From: an uncultured Alphaproteobacteria bacterium
GTDB taxonomy: Bacteria > Pseudomonadota > Alphaproteobacteria > UBA2966
Assembly (NCBI GenBank): GCA_958295725.1
Contig: OY282368.1
Location: forward strand, 3,196,365-3,260,364
Reading direction: 5' to 3'
Length of the DNA stretch: 64,000 nt
The notes beneath the pieces are model-generated. The model saw nothing but the letters and a program-made list of their open reading frames with translations. It had not been told where the DNA came from and did no database searches. A program made the translations under genes and the position numbers. This document shows positions 1-8,484 of this stretch, piece after piece. Position 1 is the stretch's first letter. The number at the start of each line of letters is the position of its first letter.

Positions 1-829
1 GCAATCCGGGTGCCGCGAGTTCGCCCAACCAAGCGACGCGTCCGCCCCGACCGGTCGAACCAAAGCAGGAGAATTCGGCCCTCACGTCCGCGCGGGCGGC
101 GCCGTCACCCACGATGACGAGCTGCCAGTCGTCTCCTGGCAGCATCGCCAAGGCGCGCGACAGCAGGCGATAGGATTGGAGTTTGTCCCCCTGCCGCATC
201 ATCGCGACGGCCAGGAGCCAGCTCTTGGCACCATCGAGAGCGTGCCGCTCGACGAGAGCGGCCCGGCGAGAGTCCCGATCCGCATCGCCGGACACACCGT
301 CGGCGTCCGCCGCGGGATCGAGGAACGGCGGCAGACGGAGCAACTCGGCCCCCGCGCGCAGCAGGGGCCGAATACAGGGAATGTCTCGTTCCGCGAGAGC
401 CAGTACGGAGTCCGCCGCGCCGAGGGCGTTCGCCACCGCCTCGTGGCCCGACGCCCATGGCCCGTTCGCGCGTTTGGGCGCATAGCTCGCCTCGGCGATG
501 ACGTACCCCAGTCCGAGTGCCCGCGACGCCCTGGGTCCGATCCAGTCGGGAGCCTTGTAGTACAGGTGATAGGTGAACCAGACTTCCGGTCTCCGGCTCT
601 CGGAACGGGCCCGATAGTCGCGAACGATTCGATCCGCCTCGGCCTCGGCGATGTCTCGGACCGCGTCTTGCCGCGCGGGATTCCCATCGAAACTTCTGAA
701 CGTCGATGCGACATCGACGGTATGCCCCGCGAACCGCAGAGCCGAGACGAGCTGGCGGGCCATTCGGCGATCGCCCGACGGCGCCGGATGGGTCGGCGCC
801 TTCAGGGGTGCGTAAAACGCTATCCGCAA
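1..829 (-). CDS. Glycosyltransferase (GT4-like), 3' part cut by window edge
   Basis: This frame is open to the first base of the window, so the C-terminal part is missing; 276 residues are visible. It begins MRIAFYAPLKAP at a TTG codon (827-829), a typical glycosyltransferase N-terminus, followed by PSGDRRMARQLVSALRFAGH, the usual donor-side start of a GT-B fold. The TTG start overlaps the end of the upstream glycosyltransferase by 10 nt, which indicates translational coupling. It probably transfers a sugar from a nucleotide donor during cell-surface polysaccharide synthesis; donor and acceptor are unknown. The nucleotide-binding C-terminal domain lies outside the window. Confidence 0.75.
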   Translation of the reverse strand, partial: MRIAFYAPLKAPTHPAPSGDRRMARQLVSALRFAGHTVDVASTFRSFDGNPARQDAVRDIAEAEADRIVRDYRARSESRRPEVWFTYHLYYKAPDWIGPRASRALGLGYVIAEASYAPKRANGPWASGHEAVANALGAADSVLALAERDIPCIRPLLRAGAELLRLPPFLDPAADADGVSGDADRDSRRAALVERHALDGAKSWLLAVAMMRQGDKLQSYRLLSRALAMLPGDDWQLVIVGDGAARADVRAEFSCFGSTGRGGRVAWLGELAAPGL

Positions 830-2070
830 CGGGCGTTTTCCTCGTTCACGGGCGACAGCCCGAACAACGACGCGAGCCGCCCGATGTGTCCGGTCAGGGC
901 GAATCGTTCATGGACACGCTCCAGCGCGGCGGCGCCCAACCGTTGGCGGCGCCGGGGGTCCCGTGCGAGGCCGGAGATGGCGCCGGCAAGCGCCGCGATA
1001 TCGCCGGGCTCGATCAGGACGCCGGTCGCTCCGTCGGAGATCAACTCGGCAATGCCCGGCAGGTTGCTGGAGATACAGGCGAGACCCTGGCTTTGCGCCT
1101 CGAGCAGGACGTTGGGGAGGCCGTCACGATCGCCGTCCCTGGCGACGACGCTGGGCAGGACGAACAGATCCGCCGATCCGTAGTGCTTGAGAACGACCTC
1201 TTGCGGTTGAGGGCCGAGCCATTGGATCCGATCAGCCAACCCCGACCGCGTCGCCTTGCTCTTCAGACGATCCAGGTGGGGACCGCCCCCGATATGCACG
1301 AATCGCCACGCGATATGCGTCGGCAACTGCGCGAGTGCCTCGACAAGCGTGTCGAGGCCTTTCTTTTCGACCGCTCGACAGACGGACACCAGAACGACCG
1401 GACGATCCGGATCCGAACCGTCCCGGTCCGAGGCACAGGATGGTGGAGGCGGAAATCGATCAAGGTCGAGACCATGATAGACGAGATGCAGGCGGCCCGG
1501 CGGCGCGAGATCCTGAAGGTGGCGGAATGCCGTCTCCGTACAGGCGACGGCCCAATCGCACCCGGCGAGCCTTTCCCGTTTCTCCCATGCCGGCGTCGTC
1601 CAGATGTCCTTGGCATGAGCGGAAAGACTCCAGCCCAATCCCGTCAATATCGAGGCGTAGCGGGCCACCGAGGCCGGGGTATGAAGAAAGTGCGCATGCA
1701 ACCGGCTTACCCGGGGCGGAAGCTCGTGCGCCAGGACGACAGCCTGGCCGAACCGGCGGATCCTGTTCGGGGTCGGGTCACGAACGAAGTCCTTCCACCA
1801 AGTCGCGAGCGCGGCCCGGAACCGGCGGCGGCGCACGACCGCTGCGAGGGCGCGGAAGACCCGCGGCGACTCTCGATACAGATACTCCGGGAGATAGGTT
1901 ACGGGAGCGCCGATCTCGCGCTGAACCGGGTGCGTTGAAACGTCGGTGGGATACCGAAGGCTGACGATTTCGACGACGAGACCCAACCGTTCCAGGGAGA
2001 GGATTTCCTGGGCGATGAACGTCTCGGAGAGGCGTGGATAGCCCTTCAGAATGAAGGCGACCGTCTTCAT
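820..2070 (-). CDS. Glycosyltransferase family 4 (WcaL-like)
   Basis: A 416-residue GT-B enzyme. The N-terminus MKTVAFILKGYPRLSETFI is characteristic of the colanic-acid/exopolysaccharide glycosyltransferase group (established family knowledge). The C-terminal half holds the donor-binding segment: SVCRAVEKKGLDTLVEAL, then HIGGGPHLDRL, then GLPNVLLEAQSQGLACISS with the conserved EAQ(A/S)xG pattern. It is likely cytoplasmic or peripheral on the inner membrane and adds a sugar to a lipid-linked glycan. It lies between two other glycosyltransferases on the same strand and overlaps the downstream one. Substrate unknown. Confidence 0.85.
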   Translation of the reverse strand: MKTVAFILKGYPRLSETFIAQEILSLERLGLVVEIVSLRYPTDVSTHPVQREIGAPVTYLPEYLYRESPRVFRALAAVVRRRRFRAALATWWKDFVRDPTPNRIRRFGQAVVLAHELPPRVSRLHAHFLHTPASVARYASILTGLGWSLSAHAKDIWTTPAWEKRERLAGCDWAVACTETAFRHLQDLAPPGRLHLVYHGLDLDRFPPPPSCASDRDGSDPDRPVVLVSVCRAVEKKGLDTLVEALAQLPTHIAWRFVHIGGGPHLDRLKSKATRSGLADRIQWLGPQPQEVVLKHYGSADLFVLPSVVARDGDRDGLPNVLLEAQSQGLACISSNLPGIAELISDGATGVLIEPGDIAALAGAISGLARDPRRRQRLGAAALERVHERFALTGHIGRLASLFGLSPVNEENARCG

Positions 2071-2096
2071 GCCGCGCCAAATCTAACAGGTTTGGC

Positions 2097-3359
2097 TCAG
2101 GCGGGGCGAAACGCCGTAACGGTATCCCCCATTTCGGGTGTCGGTCGGCGATCGAGCCAGGGACCGATCAACCGGTTCACGTTGATGAGTCCTTCCAGCA
2201 AACCGGGCACAATCGTTTCCGAAGGCCTCGGCTGGCGCGGCAGATCCCGCAACGCCTGGGCCATCTCCTCCGGGTCCATACGACCGTCGTCCTCGAGCAT
2301 ACGCATGAGGCCGAGTTCCTGCGCCCGAGATGTTCGGATCAACTGTTCCCGACGCGGAGCCGTCCGGGGAACGACGACCGCCCGCTTGTCGAGCGACAGG
2401 ATCTCGCAGAAAGTATTGTATCCTCCCATGGCGACGATCCCCGCCGCGTTTTCTTCAAGCCGCTCGATATACGGATTGAAAACGATCGCCTCGATGGCAT
2501 CGAGCTCGGCGGCGCGCGCCATGAACTGCAATTGCTTTTCCGGCTGAAGGAACGGTCCCAGGACAAGCAGCGCCGGATAGGGCAGCATCCGTTCCGACTC
2601 GTAGGCGCGCAACACCCACTCGATCAAGACGTCTCCGTCTCCGCCGCCGCCCGTCGTGACCAGCAGGAACGGACGGTTGGTGATCTCCGGAACCTCGGCG
2701 GGGAACACGGTCTCGGGAACGGCGATCGGCAGGTAGCCCGTATAGGTGACCTTGCGCCGTATGTCCTCGGTCAGCGGCAGACCCTCCAGGGGCTCGCACA
2801 TCTGCGGCAAGCCGTAGACCCAGACCTCGTCGTAGAACTCCTCGAGCGCGGGAAGGACGTTCTTGCGTTCCCACTCGACAGACAAGGTGCCCGGGTCGTC
2901 GAGCACGTCCCGCAACCCGAGCACGAGGCGCTTCCCTCGGGCGCGCAGCATTTCCAGGGTGCCCTGCATCTCTCCGCGCAGCCCCAGCGGCTCCTTATCC
3001 ACGATGAGCACGTCGGGATCGAAAATGTCGGCGGTGTGCCTGATGATGGAGGACCGCATCGAGAGGGTTTCCTCCAGTTGCAACTGGAGATTGAGCGATG
3101 TGTATTCTCCGTTGCGCAGCTTGATGACGCCCGGCACGCGGACGAAATCCACGCGACGTCGGAAATCGAAGCTGCCGAGGATGGGCGATCCGGACAGTAT
3201 CAGTACGGACAGATCCTCGTGGGTCTCGACCAGCGAGTGGGCGATCGTTCGACAGCGGCGCAGATGGCCCAGCCCGAAGGTATCGTGGCTGTAAATCAAC
3301 ACCCGGGCGCCACGACCGGCTCGCGAAGCCATCACGGGATCATGGGCTTTCCGCGACAT
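2097..3359 (-). CDS. MurG-like (GT28-type) glycosyltransferase family protein
   Basis: About 420 residues from the ATG at 3357-3359. I chose this start because a purine-rich CGAGAG lies upstream and the recognisable fold begins soon after, at ARVLIYSHDTFGLGHLRRC. The GLGH motif and the C-terminal GGGGDGDVL and GIVAMGGYNTFCEIL segments match GT28/MurG-type UDP-sugar transferases, where the last is the donor-binding GGxxT/N region. Its frame stays open for a further 186 nt upstream, but that part is low-complexity and unconvincing. It is the first gene of the three-gene glycosyltransferase run, which suggests a shared surface-glycan role. The acceptor cannot be told. Confidence 0.8.
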   Translation of the reverse strand: MSRKAHDPVMASRAGRGARVLIYSHDTFGLGHLRRCRTIAHSLVETHEDLSVLILSGSPILGSFDFRRRVDFVRVPGVIKLRNGEYTSLNLQLQLEETLSMRSSIIRHTADIFDPDVLIVDKEPLGLRGEMQGTLEMLRARGKRLVLGLRDVLDDPGTLSVEWERKNVLPALEEFYDEVWVYGLPQMCEPLEGLPLTEDIRRKVTYTGYLPIAVPETVFPAEVPEITNRPFLLVTTGGGGDGDVLIEWVLRAYESERMLPYPALLVLGPFLQPEKQLQFMARAAELDAIEAIVFNPYIERLEENAAGIVAMGGYNTFCEILSLDKRAVVVPRTAPRREQLIRTSRAQELGLMRMLEDDGRMDPEEMAQALRDLPRQPRPSETIVPGLLEGLINVNRLIGPWLDRRPTPEMGDTVTAFRPA

Positions 3360-3742
3360 GGCAGCGACTCTCGCACACGGACCGCTGGCGAGAAAGCGCG
3401 AATCGCACCACGCGCCGACTTTCCGGTTGCCTTGGCTCCACGTTTTCCGGCACGGTCGAAGGCGGGGTTTGCCGAACCCCCCGAACTGGCGATTCCGGTG
3501 TCCGGGATCGTCCTTTGGTTCGCTGTCTGGCGATATGCAGGTCATATGGAAATCTGTTTATCCATGAAAGTCCGCCAATGGAGCGCGGGGTTTCCTTGAT
3601 GTTTCCGACCGGAATGTCATGGCGGCACCGATCGGCATGGCTCGTCCGGCGAGTTCGGAGGCTATGTCGCGGCTCGGCAGCGCGCTCTCGCCGACGGGAC
3701 GTGTCCGATTCGCCATTCCTCCCCTTGTGAAGGAGGAGGAGT
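3360..3742. other. Intergenic region between divergent glycan genes
   Basis: This gap separates the minus-strand glycosyltransferases from the plus-strand leader/ABC gene, so promoters for both should lie here. I see no convincing -35/-10 pair. A small inverted repeat, ATATG-caggt-CATAT, sits at 3533-3547 in the most AT-rich part and could be a regulator site. No gene is supported except the short frame described next. Confidence 0.35.
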
Positions 3743-3820
3743 ATGAACGGACCCGGCAGCGACGAAGCCCGTGACCCATCGCATACGGAACTCCCATCGC
3801 GGGATGAATCTCACGGATAA
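3743..3820 (+). CDS. Putative 25-residue leader peptide of the ABC gene
   Basis: The ATG at 3743 is preceded by an unusually strong Shine-Dalgarno run, AAGGAGGAGGAG (about 3730-3741), the best in the region. The frame encodes 25 hydrophilic residues (MNGPGSDEARDP...) and stops with TAA at 3818-3820, six bases before the ABC start at 3827, which itself has only a weak GCAGG. The arrangement suggests a leader whose translation couples to, or gates, the ABC gene. The alternative is that the strong site is fortuitous. Peptide function unknown. Confidence 0.4.
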   Translation: MNGPGSDEARDPSHTELPSRDESHG

Positions 3821-3826
3821 GCAGGT

Positions 3827-6484
3827 ATGGAAAAAACCATCTATAGATACCTGACTCGCCACAGTCTGCGGCAGCAGATCTGGCTCACCGCGCTCGCCGC
3901 CCTGTCGTTTCCCTTCCTGTACGCCTTTTACGAGCTTCCGAAGCGCATCATAAATGGCGCGATCCAGGGGAACCCGGAAGATTTCCCCGTCGGCCTTCTG
4001 GGAACCGAGTTCGACCGGACCGGCTACTTGTTCCTCCTGTGCACGATCTTTCTGATCCTCGTCCTGATAAACCAAGCCTTCAAATATTACATCAATGTCT
4101 ACCAGGGCCTGACCGGCGAGCGAATGTTGCGCCGGCTGCGTTATCAACTGTTCAGCCGGGTGCTTCGCTTCCCACAGCCGACCTTCAAGAACGTGTCCCA
4201 GGGCGAGATCATCCCGATGATCACCTCGGAAGTGGAGCCTCTGGGCGGATTCATCGGCGAGGCCTTCGCACTGCCGGTGTTTCAGGGAGGCACGCTCATC
4301 GTCATCCTGACGTTCCTGTTCTACCAGAACTGGATCATGGCGGCGGCGGCCGTCGCGCTCTACCCCATTCAGCTATACCTGATCCCGCGCCTGCAAATGC
4401 GCGTGAATGCCTTGGGCAAGGAAAGGGTGCGTCTGGTACGTCGCCTGTCGGACCGTATCGGCGAGACGGTCCAGGGAGCACCCGAGATCCACATCCACGA
4501 CACGTCGCGGTTCGTGCTGGCCGATTTCTCCGATCGGCTGGGACACATCTTCCATGTGCGGTATCGCATCTATCGCCAGAAGTTCGTCATCAAATTCATC
4601 AACAACTTCATCCAGCAACTCGGACCGTTCTTCTTCTATTCGTTGGGTGGTTACCTCGTCATCGTCGGATCGCTGGAAATGGGGACGCTGGTCGCCGCGA
4701 TCGCGGCGCACAAGGATCTGGGGGCGCCCTGGAAGGAGCTCCTTGCGTTCTATCAGAGGCGGGAGGACGCGAAGATCAAATACGAACAGGTTGTCAGTCA
4801 GTTCGCCCCGGTCGGCATGCCGGACGAGAGCGTGCAGACGGAGGAACCGGGGTCTATCGATCCGCTGACCGGCGACCTGGCGACCGCCAACCTGACGCTG
4901 ACCGACGAGATCGGGGACAATGTCGTCGACCGTATTTCGTTGAAGCTGTCGATGCCGTCGCGAGTCGCCGTTGTCGGCGAGCCCGGAAGTGGCGCGACCG
5001 ATCTGGCGCAGCTGCTGAGCCGGCTCCTGTATCCGACACGAGGGGGTGTTTCGATCGGCGGACTGGAGCTCGCGGGTCTGCCGGAGGCGATCACGGGGCG
5101 TCGCCTCGCCTATGTGGGCCAGCAAGGGTACGTCTTCGCTGGCTCCTTGGGATCCAATCTGTTTTACGGCTTGAAGCACCGTCCCGTACGCGAGTTCGAG
5201 TACGACGACGACGCTATGCGCCAACGCCGCTGGCACGAGAACGAAGCGAGGGCCGCCGGCAATACGACCCTCGATATCAAGGCGGACTGGATGGACATGG
5301 AGTCCGCTGGCGCCGGCACGCCCGAGGCCCTTCGGGCGCGGGGACTTCGCGTCCTCGAAATGGTGGATCTGGACGACGAGGTGTACCGGCTGGGACTCCG
5401 GGGAACGATCGATCCCGAGACACGCGGCGACACGGCGGCCGCGATTCTTCGCGCCCGTGCGACATTCCGCAAACGCCTGATCGACGACGAGGGCATGGCG
5501 GACCTGGTCGAAGTATTCGACCGGTCCGCCTATAACGCCAACGCGACCGTCGGGGAGAACCTTCTATTCGGCAATGTCGGCGGCGGCGCCTTCGACATGA
5601 ACCGGCTTGGCGAAGATCCGTACGTCCTGGAAGTTCTGAAAAAGGTCGGCCTGACGGAGTCCATCCTGCGGATCGGGTACGATACGGCTGCCACCATGGT
5701 CGAAATTTTCGCCGACGTGCCGCCTGACCACGAACTGTTCCAACGGTACAGCTTCGTGTCGGCGGAGGAGTTGGGCGAGCTCCAGCAGTGGCTCACGCGA
5801 ATCGACCGTGAGAAGCTGGAGGACTTGTCGGTCGGGGAGCGCGCTCCAATCATGTCGCTGCCGTTCAAGCTCGTTCCCGCGCGGCATCGCCTGGGCATGA
5901 TCGACGACGACATCCAAGCCAAGCTGCTGGACGCCCGCGAAGTGTTCGCCAGGGACCTTCCCGAGGAGATTGGAACCTCCGTGGAATTCCTGGACCCCGA
6001 CGCCTACGCGAGCACGGCGAGCATTCAGGACAACATCCTTTTCGGGAAGATCGTCTACGGACGGCCCGAAGCCGCGGACCGTATCGGTGCGCTGATCACG
6101 GAAGTCATCTCGGAACTCGGCCTCAGGAACACGATCGTCGAGGTCGGATTGGGGTATGACGTCGGCGTATCCGGTTCGCGACTGTCTTCGGGACAGCGAC
6201 AGAAACTCGCGATCGCGCGCAGCGTCCTGAAGCGACCCGACATACTGTTTCTCGCGGAGGCAACGGTCGCGCTGGACACTGTGAGCCAGGGGCTGATAAT
6301 GGGCAATCTGCTTGAGGAGTTCGCCGGTCGCGGGTTGATCTGGGTGCTGCACAAGGCGGATCTGGCGAAAGGTTTCGATCACGTGCTCGTCATGCGATCG
6401 GGAAGGATCGTGGAGGAGGGCACGTTCGAGGAGCTCGATCGGGACGGGTCGCGTTTCAGGCAACTGCTCGACAGCGCTCGATAG
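3827..6484 (+). CDS. ABC exporter-like protein with degenerate ATPase motifs and a long insertion
   Basis: 885 residues. Residues 1-310 form an exporter-type membrane domain with hydrophobic stretches near 18-36, 66-82, 150-166, 168-186 and 265-295. The nucleotide-binding domain follows, but Walker A reads GEPGSGAT (384-391) with Ala replacing the essential Lys. Walker B reads ILFLAE (806-811) with Ala replacing Asp. The signature LSSGQ (786-790), the catalytic Glu and the H-loop His842 are intact. Walker A and signature lie about 400 residues apart, against roughly 110 in normal domains. The insert repeats a Q-loop-following motif three times: SLGSNLFYG (440), TVGENLLFG (574), SIQDNILFG (732). 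It probably acts at the inner membrane with the nearby glycan genes and is followed 17 nt later by a cyclic-nucleotide-binding protein. ATP hydrolysis is doubtful. Substrate unknown. Confidence 0.85.
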   Translation: MEKTIYRYLTRHSLRQQIWLTALAALSFPFLYAFYELPKRIINGAIQGNPEDFPVGLLGTEFDRTGYLFLLCTIFLILVLINQAFKYYINVYQGLTGERMLRRLRYQLFSRVLRFPQPTFKNVSQGEIIPMITSEVEPLGGFIGEAFALPVFQGGTLIVILTFLFYQNWIMAAAAVALYPIQLYLIPRLQMRVNALGKERVRLVRRLSDRIGETVQGAPEIHIHDTSRFVLADFSDRLGHIFHVRYRIYRQKFVIKFINNFIQQLGPFFFYSLGGYLVIVGSLEMGTLVAAIAAHKDLGAPWKELLAFYQRREDAKIKYEQVVSQFAPVGMPDESVQTEEPGSIDPLTGDLATANLTLTDEIGDNVVDRISLKLSMPSRVAVVGEPGSGATDLAQLLSRLLYPTRGGVSIGGLELAGLPEAITGRRLAYVGQQGYVFAGSLGSNLFYGLKHRPVREFEYDDDAMRQRRWHENEARAAGNTTLDIKADWMDMESAGAGTPEALRARGLRVLEMVDLDDEVYRLGLRGTIDPETRGDTAAAILRARATFRKRLIDDEGMADLVEVFDRSAYNANATVGENLLFGNVGGGAFDMNRLGEDPYVLEVLKKVGLTESILRIGYDTAATMVEIFADVPPDHELFQRYSFVSAEELGELQQWLTRIDREKLEDLSVGERAPIMSLPFKLVPARHRLGMIDDDIQAKLLDAREVFARDLPEEIGTSVEFLDPDAYASTASIQDNILFGKIVYGRPEAADRIGALITEVISELGLRNTIVEVGLGYDVGVSGSRLSSGQRQKLAIARSVLKRPDILFLAEATVALDTVSQGLIMGNLLEEFAGRGLIWVLHKADLAKGFDHVLVMRSGRIVEEGTFEELDRDGSRFRQLLDSAR

Positions 6485-6501
6485 CCGGTGGGACGGAAAC
6501 G

Positions 6502-6948
6502 ATGAGCCTGAACGAGGAAGTCGATCTTCTGCGGCGAATCCCGTTGTTTTCGAATATCGAGCCGTCGAAGCTCAAGCTCCTGGCTTTCGCGAGTGAACGC
6601 CTGACCTTCAGGGAAGGCACCGAGCTTTGCCGCCAGGGTGACGTGGGCGATTCCGCCTACATCATCATCGAGGGTTCCGTCGGGATCGTGGTCTCGACAC
6701 CCAACGGCGACGCGAGGGTCGCCGAGGCGCGAGAGAACGACATTGTGGGTGAGATCGCCATTCTCTGCGATGTCCCGCGGACGGCCACGGTGGTCGCGGA
6801 CCGGGACGTCGAAGTCCTGAAGATTTCCAAGGAACTGTTCTTCCGCATGGTGGAGGAATTCCCGCGGATGGCGGTCGAAATCATGCGCGAGCTCGCGACC
6901 CGTCTCGAGAGGACGACCGGCCAGTTGACCCGGACACTCAACTCCTGA
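6502..6948 (+). CDS. Cyclic-nucleotide-binding domain protein
   Basis: 148 residues made almost wholly of one CAP-ED beta-roll: LFSNIEPSKLKLLAF, then FREGTELCRQGDVGDSAYII, then NDIVGEIAILCDVPRTATV, with the phosphate-binding cassette GEIAILCDVPRTATV. No DNA-binding helix-turn-helix follows, so it is a stand-alone sensor or adaptor, not a Crp-type regulator. It starts 17 nt after the ABC gene and is probably cotranscribed. The likely role is ligand-dependent control of that transporter-like protein, which is inference from context. The nucleotide bound is unknown. Confidence 0.85.
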   Translation: MSLNEEVDLLRRIPLFSNIEPSKLKLLAFASERLTFREGTELCRQGDVGDSAYIIIEGSVGIVVSTPNGDARVAEARENDIVGEIAILCDVPRTATVVADRDVEVLKISKELFFRMVEEFPRMAVEIMRELATRLERTTGQLTRTLNS

Positions 6949-6952
6949 GCCG

Positions 6953-6981
6953 TCTGGACTTCTCTCTACCGGGCGTCCAGA
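6953..6981. terminator. Hairpin between convergent genes
   Basis: A perfect 7-bp inverted repeat, TCTGGAC / GTCCAGA, encloses a 15-nt loop exactly between two convergent genes. There is no T-tract, so it is at best a bidirectional, weak or Rho-assisted terminator. Confidence 0.4.
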
Positions 6982-6996
6982 GAGAGCGGCCCGGAA

Positions 6997-7596
6997 TCAG
7001 AATATGTTGAAGGTGCTGCCGATGACGCCGAGGGGCCAGTGGCCGCTTTCGAACAGCCGGTACTTGAAGGCCACGGCGTGATCCTCGTCTCCGCCACCGG
7101 CCAGCAGCAGGGCCGTCTGGTAACAGGCTTTCGTTGCGGCACCCGCAGCTGCGTCGAGAAGCACGCGATCGGAGTAGCCGGCGCGCGCGGCCGCTTCCTC
7201 TATCGCCAGCTTCGCGGCATCGCCCGCGGCCGCCGAGACATGCGTGAGCGCGATCGTCAACTCCTCCCGCTCGACAATAACGAGGGCCTCGTCCATGAGC
7301 CCCGCGGTAAGCTGCTCCTCGGCCTCCCACGAGGGCTCGTCGAAGCCGGAATCCTCGGTGGCGGCGGCGGCCTCTTCCCAGTCGCCAACGGCGGCGACCG
7401 CGCAATCGGGAAATCCCAAGGCGTGAACATAGGAATCGCCGATCCGGCGAACCTCTTCCGTCAACGGCTCGCCGAGGCGCAGGAACCACGAAACATGCGG
7501 CACCGTTCGCGCGAACCGCGCCACCGCCCGAAGCGTGGGAAAGTCGTCGAGACCCGACGACCCGAGATCGTCGAGGTCCTTGATGTCGGCGCTCAT
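6997..7596 (-). CDS. Hypothetical protein, coupled to amidotransferase-like gene
   Basis: 199 residues starting MSADIKDLDDLG at the ATG 7594-7596, which overlaps the stop of the upstream gene (ATGA). I do not recognise the family. It is soluble and acidic, with no signal peptide or membrane segment. It contains helical stretches rich in Ala and Glu (AAAATEDSGFDEPSWEAEEQ; AKLAIEEAAARAGYSD). The overlap makes it very likely a partner of the preceding peptidase C26-type protein. A longer frame runs upstream but only as a shadow of that gene. Confidence 0.7.
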   Translation of the reverse strand: MSADIKDLDDLGSSGLDDFPTLRAVARFARTVPHVSWFLRLGEPLTEEVRRIGDSYVHALGFPDCAVAAVGDWEEAAAATEDSGFDEPSWEAEEQLTAGLMDEALVIVEREELTIALTHVSAAAGDAAKLAIEEAAARAGYSDRVLLDAAAGAATKACYQTALLLAGGGDEDHAVAFKYRLFESGHWPLGVIGSTFNIF

Positions 7597-8357
7597 TGAC
7601 GGACGAGAGCCCGTTCCTTGACGGCGGCGCCGAAGGCGCCGAACAGAACGCCGTAGTGGGACGTTTCTTCCGTGCGCCACTCCGGATGCCACTGGACGCC
7701 CAGCGCGAACGCTTCCGCGCCGTCCACTCGAAATCCCTCGACGGTGCCATCGTCGGCGATGGCCTCGACGCGCAGACCACGTCCCAAGCGATCGACGCCT
7801 TGACCGTGGAGCGAATTCACCACGATCCGCGACGACCCCGCGAGGTCGGCGAGCCGGCCCCCCGGCGTCAGGGAAACGTGATGCCGGGGGGCGAACCGCT
7901 CGGCCAGCGGCTTGTCGCGGCCGCCCCGGTGGTCCCACTTCCCGGGAACTTCGTGCAGAAGCTGGTGGAGGCTGCCGCCGAGCGCGACGTTCAACTCCTG
8001 GAAGCCCCGGCAGATGGCGAACAGGGGAACGGCGTTGGCAAGCGCGAACCGGATCAACGGCAGGGTCGTGGCGTCGCGGTCGGGATCGCGCTTGTCGGGG
8101 GTAAGGTTGACGGGTTCGTCGTAGTGATGGGGCTCGACGTTGGACGGACACCCGGTGAAGAGGAAGCCGTCGACCCGCCGCGTCAGGTCCTCGAGGTCGA
8201 GACGGTCCCCGATGGCGGGAATGAGGATCGGTTCCGCCCCCGTATTGCGGACGATCGCCTCGACATAGCGGGTCGAGACCGCATGAAACTCGTTTTCGTT
8301 CACGTGCCGGATACTCGCGGGGATGCCCACGACCGCGGGCCGGTTTTTTCGCGCCAT
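7593..8357 (-). CDS. Class I glutamine amidotransferase-like hydrolase (peptidase C26, PuuD-like)
   Basis: 254 residues. The nucleophile elbow AICRGFQELNVALGGSLHQ carries the catalytic Cys, and GVQWHPEW carries the catalytic His near the C-terminus, as in gamma-glutamyl-gamma-aminobutyrate hydrolases. Known members hydrolyse gamma-glutamyl amides in polyamine catabolism, but the family is broad. No other putrescine-pathway gene is adjacent, so the substrate is uncertain. It is the first gene of a two-gene operon with the hypothetical protein that overlaps its stop codon. Cytoplasmic. Confidence 0.85.
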   Translation of the reverse strand: MARKNRPAVVGIPASIRHVNENEFHAVSTRYVEAIVRNTGAEPILIPAIGDRLDLEDLTRRVDGFLFTGCPSNVEPHHYDEPVNLTPDKRDPDRDATTLPLIRFALANAVPLFAICRGFQELNVALGGSLHQLLHEVPGKWDHRGGRDKPLAERFAPRHHVSLTPGGRLADLAGSSRIVVNSLHGQGVDRLGRGLRVEAIADDGTVEGFRVDGAEAFALGVQWHPEWRTEETSHYGVLFGAFGAAVKERALVRQ

Positions 8358-8484
8358 CTGTCGCTATACCTCGCCTCGCCGGCTCCCGAATCTCCCGAGC
8401 GCCGATAATCGACGACACGTTATTTAGACGCGCCGTTCACTCCCGTCCAGCTTGATCGCGAGGCAACGCGCTCCGGGCCGATCC

